From positions 1 through 64,000 of the forward strand of contig QFQB01000002.1 in NCBI GenBank assembly GCA_003241475.1: 64,000 nucleotides of DNA, written 5' to 3'. Below, piece by piece: positions 26,116 to 33,606 of the stretch. Under the pieces are notes generated by a model. It had not been told where the DNA came from. It saw nothing but the letters and a program-made list of their open reading frames with translations, and did no database searches. The translations under genes were made by a program, and so were the position numbers. The DNA is from Micavibrio aeruginosavorus (GTDB lineage: Bacteria > Pseudomonadota > Alphaproteobacteria > Micavibrionales > Micavibrionaceae). Position 1 is the first letter of the stretch; every line of letters starts with the position of its first letter.

Positions 26116-27575
26116 ATTTGAACTTCATCCCGCCTGGACCTGTCGCCGCCGCTTTCATGGATTGCCGCCTTCCGGTGAAATTCATCATGGGGCCGGTTGG
26201 ATCCGGCAAAACATCCTGCATGATGATGGATACGATCTATGACGCCGCGCGGCAACCGCGCTCCAAGATCGACGGCGTTCGCTATTCCGCGGCGTTGTTC
26301 GTGCGGGAAACATTCCGCCAGCTGTACAGCACGACGATCCCGAGCTGGTGGAAATGGATGCCCAAGAGCGCAGGCGACTGGAAGGGCGGCGGCAATGAAG
26401 CGGCCTCGCATCATTTGCGCTTTCAGCTTCCCGATCAGTCTATCGTCGATCTCAAGGTCATGTTCGAAGCGCTCGGCGATCAGAACGTCGAAAGCCTGTT
26501 CAAGGGGAAGGAATTCAATCTCCTGCGGCTTAACGAGGCGGACACGCTGACACCTGAAGTTTTATCGCAGGGCATCGTGCGTATCCGCCAAGGCCGCTAT
26601 CCAGGCGAAATGCATGTGGATCCGGCGGCGTGCGTCAAGAACGTGGCCGGCGACTATAACGCGCCGGACATCGAGAACTATCTTTACAAGCTACTCGAGG
26701 AAAACAAGCCGGATAATTACGGCTTCTTCAAACAGCCAGGCGGCATGCGCTCCGATGCCGAGAACAGGGCGCGCGCCACATTCGAAGATTATCAGGAAAT
26801 GGAACGCGATCTGATCGCGCAGGGACGGCCGGATCTGGCGCGGCGCAATATCCACAATCTGTATGGCTATAGCCGCGACGGCAAGCCGGTGTACGAGAAG
26901 GAATATCAGGACGATATCCACTGCGCCGGCGTCGAGCTGATGCCTGTAAAGGATCTGCCGGTGCGGTGCGACTTCGATCAAGGCCTGCGGCCGGCTGTGA
27001 CCTTGCGCCAAAACATGCCTGACGGGCAAAGGCGCATCCTTGATGAACTGTTTTGCGACAGCGGCGCTGTCGGGCTGACCGACGAGCTTAAGCGTTTGAG
27101 AGCCTCGGACAAGTATCGCGACTGCCGCGTAATCGGCGGGCTGGCCGATCCAGCCGCCAATGCGCGCGACGCTAATGATGCCGAAAGCTGGATCGACTGC
27201 GTCAATCGTTTGATGGGGTGGGCGGGAAACGATCGAGTGCGCATAGCGCCAACCAACGATCCAGACAAACGGCAAGCGGCGGTCCGCGCGGCGCTCTTGA
27301 GAAATGCGGGCGGCGGCAAGCCCGGACTTTTGATCAGTTCAACCTGCCGTGTCGCGCGCAAGGGGTTCAACTCTACATACAAATTCAAATCCAAGACCGG
27401 AAAGCGCGGCGAATACAGCGATCAAGCCGACAAGGTGTTCCCCGTGTCCGATGTGCATGACAGCATTCAGTACGGCGCCCTCGATCATGGCGGGTATGAG
27501 GACGTGGTTGGACGCGAAAAGCGCAAAACATCGGGCTTCGGGATGAGGGTTGCCAAGGTCGAGGTGAGCATATGA
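26112..27575 (+). CDS. terminase large subunit
   Basis: 487 residues from ATG 26112 (ATGA overlap). The ATPase domain has Walker A GPVGSGKTS near residue 26 and an acidic LLRLNEAD near 140 as Walker B. The C-terminal part has the spaced acidic residues of the RNase-H-like nuclease (CDFDQGLRPAVTL, near 280, and VHDSIQYG near 465). It cuts and pumps DNA into proheads. Confidence 0.9.
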   Translation: MNLNFIPPGPVAAAFMDCRLPVKFIMGPVGSGKTSCMMMDTIYDAARQPRSKIDGVRYSAALFVRETFRQLYSTTIPSWWKWMPKSAGDWKGGGNEAASHHLRFQLPDQSIVDLKVMFEALGDQNVESLFKGKEFNLLRLNEADTLTPEVLSQGIVRIRQGRYPGEMHVDPAACVKNVAGDYNAPDIENYLYKLLEENKPDNYGFFKQPGGMRSDAENRARATFEDYQEMERDLIAQGRPDLARRNIHNLYGYSRDGKPVYEKEYQDDIHCAGVELMPVKDLPVRCDFDQGLRPAVTLRQNMPDGQRRILDELFCDSGAVGLTDELKRLRASDKYRDCRVIGGLADPAANARDANDAESWIDCVNRLMGWAGNDRVRIAPTNDPDKRQAAVRAALLRNAGGGKPGLLISSTCRVARKGFNSTYKFKSKTGKRGEYSDQADKVFPVSDVHDSIQYGALDHGGYEDVVGREKRKTSGFGMRVAKVEVSI

Positions 27576-28021
27576 GCGAAGCTGTTCTGCGCGCCTTTTT
27601 GAATTTCAAGCCGCGGGCCGTCGATGCGTGGATGTGCGAGGAGCCGTGGCGCGATCAGGTCATCGCGCAAATTCTGACATCGCCGTCATTCGTCCTGCCG
27701 AGCCTGCAGACGCCCGTTGCGATCTGCGGCGTCTATATCTCCTGCGGCGTCGGGACGGCGTGGCTCATTACGGGCGAAGGGTTTGAACGGCAGGCGCACA
27801 TCGTGGCTAAGCAGGCGAAGCAGTTTTGCCGCGACGCATATGCAATCTACGGCCTGCACAGACTGCATATGCTGGTTGATAGCGATCGTCCGGAGGCGAA
27901 GCGCTTTGCGGAAAAACTCGGCTTTGTGTGCGAAGCGGCGAGAATGAAGTTTATGGGTGCTCGGGGGCAAGACTTGGACATTTATTTTTTGGAAAGGAAA
28001 GATGATGGGCGGGATTGCTAA
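27572..28021 (+). CDS. GNAT-type acetyltransferase-like protein
   Basis: 149 residues. IYGLHRLHMLVDSDRPEAKRFAEKLGFVCEA (about 91-121) is the motif A/B region of GNAT proteins, with the typical A-x-x-F-x-x-K-L-G-F ending. The acetyl-CoA binding loop is weak. Similar proteins occur in the head gene block of several podoviruses, function unknown. Stop-start overlap with the terminase gene. Confidence 0.7.
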   Translation: MSEAVLRAFLNFKPRAVDAWMCEEPWRDQVIAQILTSPSFVLPSLQTPVAICGVYISCGVGTAWLITGEGFERQAHIVAKQAKQFCRDAYAIYGLHRLHMLVDSDRPEAKRFAEKLGFVCEAARMKFMGARGQDLDIYFLERKDDGRDC

Positions 28022-28277
28022 GGCTGTTGGATCTGTATTCGGCGGGGGGCAAAAGGAAAGTGGGGCCGTCAAGGCCGCGCGGGCCAGACAAGAGGCGCTG
28101 TTGAAGTCGCAAGAGGCGGCTACGCGGCGGCAGCAAGTCGAAGAGGACGAGCGCGAAGAGGAGCTTTCGAAACAAAATTCCGCACAGCGGCGCGCCATCG
28201 CCGCGCGCCGTCAAGGCCGCGGCGGATTGCAATTCACCGGCCCGAACGCCGGGCTTAAGCAAACGCTGGGGGGGTGA
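28002..28277 (+). CDS. small head-region protein
   Basis: 91 residues, start at the first of two ATGs (28002 or 28005) after GGAAAGGA, 20-base overlap with the GNAT gene. A Gly-rich start (MMGGIAKAVGSVFGGG) may insert in a membrane, then a charged coiled coil. Usual position of a small internal or connector protein. Not recognised. Confidence 0.55.
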   Translation: MMGGIAKAVGSVFGGGQKESGAVKAARARQEALLKSQEAATRRQQVEEDEREEELSKQNSAQRRAIAARRQGRGGLQFTGPNAGLKQTLGG

Positions 28278-28282
28278 TTATC

Positions 28283-29854
28283 ATGCCGCAACTTTCCCCC
28301 ATCGATGTTCTGAAGCGTTCCAATGCCGCGTGGCTGATACGGGATCAATGGCGCAACATCCTTGAAGATGCCTACGAGCTGGTGTTCGCCGGCATCAATC
28401 CCTATACGCAGGATAAAAAGGCTCCGCGGTCTATGAACCGCCAGTTCGACAGCACGGCGACCGCGTCCACTGTGCGGCTTGCCAACCGCATCCTCAACGA
28501 AATGACGCCGCCGTTTGACAACTGGGCAGACATCAAAGCCGGCGCTCTCCTTGAAATGACGATGGACAAAGAGCAGATTGCCGCGCTCGACCAGCAATTG
28601 TCGGGCGTCTCCAAGCTCGTCAATATTCTCGTGAACAGTCCGACAGCCGTATCGGCGCGATCTGCGGCGATCCTTGATACGCTGATATCCGGCATGGGCG
28701 TTATACTCGGGATTGAAAACCCAGAAGACGATGTCGTACCGATAACGGATCAGGCGGTGAGCCAGTCTGAAGTGGCGATCGAGGTGAACGCCCGCGGCGA
28801 GATCGGCGGAATTTACCGCAAGCGAAAAATCAAGGTTCGGGAAATCAAGGATATCTGGCCAGATGCTGTCATCCCCTCTGATCTCCTCGCAAAATTAAAC
28901 GAAAAAAAAGATCCCGAGATCGAGGTGCTCGAGGTGACTTACGAAGGCGGACCGGGCAGCAATGTCGCATGGTATTACGAAGTTCTGATGTGCGCGAAGG
29001 GGCAAGACCCGCACCGCATGGTGGAACGTACGTACGATGTTAGCCCGTGGACGGTTTTCCGCTGGATGGTCATCCCCGGCATGCCGTACGGTCCGGGCCC
29101 TGTTCTGCTGGGGCTGGCCGATATCCGGACCGCCAACAAAGTCGTGGAAATGATTTTGCAGCAGGCCGCCATCGCCATGGCCGGCATGTATCTGGTGCGG
29201 GATGACGGGGTTCTCAACCCCGACAACATCCGCATCGCGGCCGGCGGGATGATCCCCGTGCAATATACAGGCGGCAACGGCGGGGCTTCGATGGTGCCGC
29301 TGGGCACAAACCGCGAGTTCGATCTCGGCCAGCTGATCCTCGACCAATTGCGCACGGCGATCAAAAAACACCTGTATGACGGGACGCTTCCGCCCGAAAC
29401 GGGATCGCCGCGAAGCGCGACGGAATGGATCCAGCGCATCAAAGATCTCAATCAGGATCTCGGCGTCGGCATCGGCATGATGATGGCGGATGTCGTTCAA
29501 TATGTCCGCCGCCGCGTGGAGGTTCTTATTAAGCGCGGCATGGTTCCAAAAATCAGCGTGGACCAGCTGACAACCAAGGTTGAGATCAATTCGCCGCTGG
29601 CCCGCGCGCAAAAGCTTTCCAAGGTGCAGGATGTCATCAACTGGCTCCAAATGGCAAACGCCGCCGCGCCGAATGCCGTTGCTACGGTTGCCAACCTTGA
29701 GAAAATCGTTGCCTGGATTTCATCGATGATGGGTGTTCCTCCCGAGCTTTTATATTCCGAAGAGGAAAAGAAGAAGATCCAGCAAAACATAGCGGCCATC
29801 ACGGCCGCGCAAGCGCAACAAGCCAACGCGCCGGCACCGTCGCAGGCGTCTTAG
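28283..29854 (+). CDS. portal (head-to-tail connector) protein
   Basis: 523 residues from ATG 28283 (an in-frame GTG at 28274 is possible). The start (RSNAAWLIRDQWRNILEDAYELVFAGINPY) and RLANRILNEMTPPFDNWADIKAG match T7-type head-tail connecting proteins of podoviruses. It forms the dodecameric ring at one vertex through which DNA passes. Its place after the terminase supports this. Confidence 0.9.
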   Translation: MPQLSPIDVLKRSNAAWLIRDQWRNILEDAYELVFAGINPYTQDKKAPRSMNRQFDSTATASTVRLANRILNEMTPPFDNWADIKAGALLEMTMDKEQIAALDQQLSGVSKLVNILVNSPTAVSARSAAILDTLISGMGVILGIENPEDDVVPITDQAVSQSEVAIEVNARGEIGGIYRKRKIKVREIKDIWPDAVIPSDLLAKLNEKKDPEIEVLEVTYEGGPGSNVAWYYEVLMCAKGQDPHRMVERTYDVSPWTVFRWMVIPGMPYGPGPVLLGLADIRTANKVVEMILQQAAIAMAGMYLVRDDGVLNPDNIRIAAGGMIPVQYTGGNGGASMVPLGTNREFDLGQLILDQLRTAIKKHLYDGTLPPETGSPRSATEWIQRIKDLNQDLGVGIGMMMADVVQYVRRRVEVLIKRGMVPKISVDQLTTKVEINSPLARAQKLSKVQDVINWLQMANAAAPNAVATVANLEKIVAWISSMMGVPPELLYSEEEKKKIQQNIAAITAAQAQQANAPAPSQAS

Positions 29855-29870
29855 AAAAGGAGACTGAAGC

Positions 29871-30278
29871 ATGAGTGATCTAGGAATTTCATTGGGGGAT
29901 GCGTTTTTGCCGAAAGTGCCGTCGGCCGATGATCTTTTGAAGGCCATCGCCGCCGGCCGCGGCGGATGGGACGGGCTTTTGCCCAGCGATGAAGGCGCGC
30001 AAAAATCGGAACTGCAAAAGCAAACCGAAGATCTGAAGCGCTGCTATGTGCAGCTGTTTTCATCGCCTGCCGGCAAGAAGGTGCTCGAGGATCTTCTCGA
30101 TCGCACCTTGCGGCGAAGCTGTTCTCTGGCAAACCCCGCGTCGATCGCGCAGGAAGCCATGCATAGCCGCTATCGACGCGGCGAGAACAACAATGTCGTT
30201 TACATTCTTTCGATGATTGTTGCCGGACAAAATCTGCCCGATCCGAATTCGGCTAAAGGAAAAAAATCCAGAAAATAA
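29871..30278 (+). CDS. Bbp19-like protein
   Basis: 135 residues. LKRCYVQLFSSPAGKKVLEDLLDRTL and RRGENNNVVYILSMI fit the small domain of BPP-1 Bbp19 proteins, always next to the portal gene. Function unknown, probably morphogenesis. Strong GGAG before the start and 16 bases after the portal. Confidence 0.7.
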   Translation: MSDLGISLGDAFLPKVPSADDLLKAIAAGRGGWDGLLPSDEGAQKSELQKQTEDLKRCYVQLFSSPAGKKVLEDLLDRTLRRSCSLANPASIAQEAMHSRYRRGENNNVVYILSMIVAGQNLPDPNSAKGKKSRK

Positions 30279-30302
30279 ACTTTATCAACCAAGGAGACCA
30301 GC

Positions 30303-31085
30303 ATGACGACAGACACTCAAAACCAGCAAAATCCCAACCCTGCGGATCCGGATAAAAATCCGGCCGATCCTGCAAACCCCCCGCCATCGGCCTACCGGCC
30401 TGAAGGAATGCCGGATCACTATGCCGGCAAGACAGACAATGAAACGATCGATAATCTTTACAAAGCGGTTGACGGCTACAGAAAACAGCAATCGAAAGAT
30501 CGCGGCATTCCTGAAAACATCAACGATTATAAAACCGACCTGCCGGATGACGTGGCCAGCATATTGATCAGGCCCGGGGAGGATGGAAAAGATCCGATCT
30601 GGGAACATATGCGCGGCATTGCGCACAAGCGCGGCATATCTTCCGAAGATTTTGTCGAGCTGGCCAAGGAATGGGGCATGCAAATGCACCAAGCCGCGCA
30701 GGCGCAGGCGACGGGGGAAGGCATGCCCGATTTCGATTTCAAGGAATTGGGCGGCGCGGAAAAAGCGCAGGCAACGATCGACGGCGCGAATGCATTCCTG
30801 ATGGGGTTGAAAAACACGCAAAAGCTTTCAGATAAAGCGTTTGAAGAATTGTCCTTGCTGTCTTTGCATTCGCAGGGGCTTAAAGCGCTCGGCGAGCTGC
30901 AGGCGGCCATGGGCGTTAAACCAATCCCGGCCAAAATCGAAGGACAGGAACCGGCCGCCGGCGAAAAAACGCAAGAGCAGCTTAACGAGATGATGCGCGA
31001 CGAGCGCTATTGGAAAACAAAAGACCCTGCCTTCATCAGAGAAGTAACGGAGGGTTTCCAAAAACTTTACAACAAAGCGGCTTGA
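30303..31085 (+). CDS. scaffolding-like protein
   Basis: 260 residues, Pro/Asn/Asp-rich disordered start, helical middle, acidic charge, and a helical end (FIREVTEGFQKLYNKAA). This composition and its place directly before the major capsid gene are typical of podovirus scaffold proteins. The gene's last bases overlap a promoter candidate for the capsid. Confidence 0.75.
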   Translation: MTTDTQNQQNPNPADPDKNPADPANPPPSAYRPEGMPDHYAGKTDNETIDNLYKAVDGYRKQQSKDRGIPENINDYKTDLPDDVASILIRPGEDGKDPIWEHMRGIAHKRGISSEDFVELAKEWGMQMHQAAQAQATGEGMPDFDFKELGGAEKAQATIDGANAFLMGLKNTQKLSDKAFEELSLLSLHSQGLKALGELQAAMGVKPIPAKIEGQEPAAGEKTQEQLNEMMRDERYWKTKDPAFIREVTEGFQKLYNKAA

Positions 31086-31110
31086 CAGAAATAAAAAATC
31101 GGAGTCTCAT
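31082..31110 (+). promoter_or_regulatory. promoter candidate for the capsid gene
   Basis: TTGACA (31082-31087), 17 bases, TCTCAT (31105-31110). It overlaps the scaffold stop codon. A transcript would have a leader of about 245 bases. Confidence 0.35.
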
Positions 31111-31361
31111 TTGTTCTACTGGGTTTCCGGCTTCCCATTTAAAAAGCCGGACCCTGCCATCGTTCCCTTGCGGAATAGACCAGGCGGTTTGCAGGTTTAC
31201 GATTAAACCTTCCGTTTCCAGAACGACGTTACGTTCAGGGACAGACCCGCGTACAAGCCGCAATCGGGTTTCCGCAAAGGAAATGCAGACCGGCTCCAGG
31301 CAAGGCAATCGGCCCGACAATCAGTCAAATCCGAAAACCTTTTACCCTTGGAGCCATTTTC
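31111..31361 (+). other. long untranslated leader of the capsid gene
   Basis: There is no gene in this 251-base gap, which is rare in this tightly packed module. It contains a CCGGCTT/AAGCCGG hairpin (31127-31150) and a GAACG/CGTTC hairpin near 31220. Purpose unknown; control of capsid output is one option. Confidence 0.4.
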
Positions 31362-32195
31362 ATGAGCACATCCATCGACGTTGCGTTTATCAAACAATTC
31401 GAACGCGAAGTACACGAAGCCTATCAGCGCAGAGGCTCTAAACTGCGCAACACCGTCCGCAACGTCAACAATGTTGCCGGCGCATCCACCGTCTTCCAAA
31501 AAGTCGGAAAAGGAACGGCGAGCACAAAATCCAGACACGGCATGGTTCCCGTCATGAACCGGGCCCACAGCAATGTGGAATGCAGCCTGCAGGATTTTTA
31601 TGCCGGCGACTGGGTGGACAAGCTGGACGAACTTAAAATCAACATTTCCGAACGCGACGTTGTAACGCGCGCCGGCGCGAGCGCTCTTGGCCGCGCAACG
31701 GACCAGCTGATCGTCGATGCGCTCGATAGCCTTGCCGATGCCGGCCAGATTATCGTCAACGGCGGCACAGGCATGACGCTTGCGAAGGCCACAAAAGCCA
31801 TTGAAATCGCCGGCCAGAACGACGTGTTCGAAGAAGGCGAGATGTGGGCGGTTGTCGGCTGGAAGCAGTGGACGGAACTTCTGGCAATCGAAGAATTCGC
31901 CAACGCGGATTATGTCGGCGCGGACAGTCTGCCATTCAAGGACATGATGACCACTACGCCGAAATCATGGCTGGGGGCGACATGGATCCCGCATTCCGGT
32001 TTGACGCTGAACGGCAACGTGCGCAGCGGATATATCTATCACAAGAACTCGCTCGGCCATGCCTCCGGTTCCGATGTCCAGTCCGACATCACGTGGCACG
32101 GCGATCGCGCTTCGCACTTTATCAACAACATGATGAGCCAAGGCGCGGTTCTGATCGATCCGCTCGGCGCGATCCGCATCGAGTGCCAGGAATAA
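31362..32195 (+). CDS. major capsid protein
   Basis: 277 residues, start ATG 31362 with GGAG. Sequence features of the phage capsid family seen in BPP-1-like phages: VHEAYQRRGSKLRNTVRNVNNVAG, FYAGDWVDKLDELKINISERDVVTRAGASALGRATDQLIVDAL and EEGEMWAVVGWKQWTELLAIEEFANADYVG. It should have the HK97-type fold and form the icosahedral shell. Gene order (after scaffold) agrees. Confidence 0.88.
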   Translation: MSTSIDVAFIKQFEREVHEAYQRRGSKLRNTVRNVNNVAGASTVFQKVGKGTASTKSRHGMVPVMNRAHSNVECSLQDFYAGDWVDKLDELKINISERDVVTRAGASALGRATDQLIVDALDSLADAGQIIVNGGTGMTLAKATKAIEIAGQNDVFEEGEMWAVVGWKQWTELLAIEEFANADYVGADSLPFKDMMTTTPKSWLGATWIPHSGLTLNGNVRSGYIYHKNSLGHASGSDVQSDITWHGDRASHFINNMMSQGAVLIDPLGAIRIECQE

Positions 32196-32258
32196 TCCGT
32201 TTCTCCGGCCGCCGATGCGGCCGGATTTTCCCCCAACATTTTTGAAAGAAGGTCCACA

Positions 32259-32882
32259 ATGGCAACACCTACTCCTGCAGCACTGCCCAACGGCTTTAAA
32301 ACGAACTCCACCAAAGGCGCGGCGAGCGGCACCGGCGCTCTTTCCGGTCACGACTATGTATCGAACGACACGAAGGCGCAGATCGAAACGGCCGGCTACT
32401 TCAACACGGTCCGCAAATTCGTCCGCAAGGGCGACAGCGTTCTTGTGACGGGCGATATCGACGGCACGCCGTTTATCACGATGTACATCTTTTCATCCGT
32501 GCCGACATCGGGCGACATCCTCGTCACAGAAATGGCGGCGATCACGCAGAACGTCAAGCAGATCCTGACGGTTCGCGTGCCGGTGCTGGGCACTGCATCC
32601 ACGCATTATGTCGCCACCCCTGTGGCCGGAAAGATTTCCAAGGTGCTCGGCGTCAGCAACGCCAACGGCGCAACGGCGACCGGAACGATCACGATTACCG
32701 TTCCGACGACGGGCGCTATTGCAACCCTGCCGTTCCTATCAAGCTATACGGCGGGCGCTGTTATCGAAGACACAACCATCACTACGCACACATTAGCCGC
32801 CGGCGCGGCGATCACGGTAGCCACCGACGGCGGCGGCGACGGCACCGGCGAGGTGCTCGTGACGCTCGAGCTCACGCCGTAA
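32259..32882 (+). CDS. phage structural protein, decoration-like
   Basis: 207 residues, Ala/Thr/Gly-rich with many short beta strands (ATGTITITVPTTGAIATLPFL). Lies just after the capsid gene, where head-decoration or head-fibre proteins are found. The N-terminus (GSTKG-like spacer) suggests attachment to a surface. Not assigned to a family. Confidence 0.6.
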   Translation: MATPTPAALPNGFKTNSTKGAASGTGALSGHDYVSNDTKAQIETAGYFNTVRKFVRKGDSVLVTGDIDGTPFITMYIFSSVPTSGDILVTEMAAITQNVKQILTVRVPVLGTASTHYVATPVAGKISKVLGVSNANGATATGTITITVPTTGAIATLPFLSSYTAGAVIEDTTITTHTLAAGAAITVATDGGGDGTGEVLVTLELTP

Positions 32883-32973
32883 AAATTCCGGTCTCCGGGA
32901 AAGGCCGGCGGCGAATTTCAAAGATGCCCCCGCATCCAGTTCGCCGCCGGATCTCGTCAGTATAGGGGGTACT

Positions 32974-33606
32974 TTGACTATCACGACTTACGACGATCTG
33001 GGCATTTGCATTGCCGCTCTGGCCGCACTGGGCGAGGGCGGCATTCACAGCATTGAAGACCCCCAGACAGATGTCGAGGCGGTTTGCGCCGTTCTTTTTC
33101 CCCTCGTCCTCGGCACGCTCTTGTCGATGCACGAATGGAATTTCGCCAATCCCGTACGCCAGCTGGCGGCGGACCCCGATGTCATGGAAGACGATCGGGC
33201 CGGTTATGCCTATGCCCACCGCCTGCCCGCCAATTTGCTGGCAGGGCCTTTCGGCGTTTATTCCAGTCCGCGGCGCACCGACCGCATCGCGGACTATCTG
33301 GTCAGCGGCAACTATATCCTGAGCAATTCCGCCGTCGTCTTTGCCCGCTACTGCGCCAGGACGGACATCGCGAATATGCCGCTCTATTTTATCGATCTCG
33401 CCGTAACGGCCTGTTCGGCGCGCTTTGCCAAGCCCATCACGGACAATACGGCGCTTGCCGAAGAAAAGCGCATCGAAGCCTTCGGCCCTGCCGATATGAA
33501 CGGCCGCGGCGGCATGTTCGCCAACGCCGTTGTCCTCGATGCGCGATCAAGACCCATGAAGTCCATCTTCGCCAACGGCGATCCTTTGACGGCGGCGAGG
33601 TACTAG
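32974..33606 (+). CDS. tail tubular protein A-like
   Basis: 210 residues. It starts at TTG 32974 with AGGGGGT upstream. Pattern (EAVCAVLFPLVLGTLLSMHEWNFANPVRQLAADPD, then RIADYLVSGNYILSN and YFIDLAVTACSARFAKPIT) matches the T7 gp11-type tail adaptor that binds the portal. Stop touches the next start. Confidence 0.75.
   Translation: MTITTYDDLGICIAALAALGEGGIHSIEDPQTDVEAVCAVLFPLVLGTLLSMHEWNFANPVRQLAADPDVMEDDRAGYAYAHRLPANLLAGPFGVYSSPRRTDRIADYLVSGNYILSNSAVVFARYCARTDIANMPLYFIDLAVTACSARFAKPITDNTALAEEKRIEAFGPADMNGRGGMFANAVVLDARSRPMKSIFANGDPLTAARY

Noticed and set aside
31010..31441. Frame across the capsid leader
   Set aside because: It starts inside the scaffold gene and ends in the capsid gene, has no binding site and looks random.
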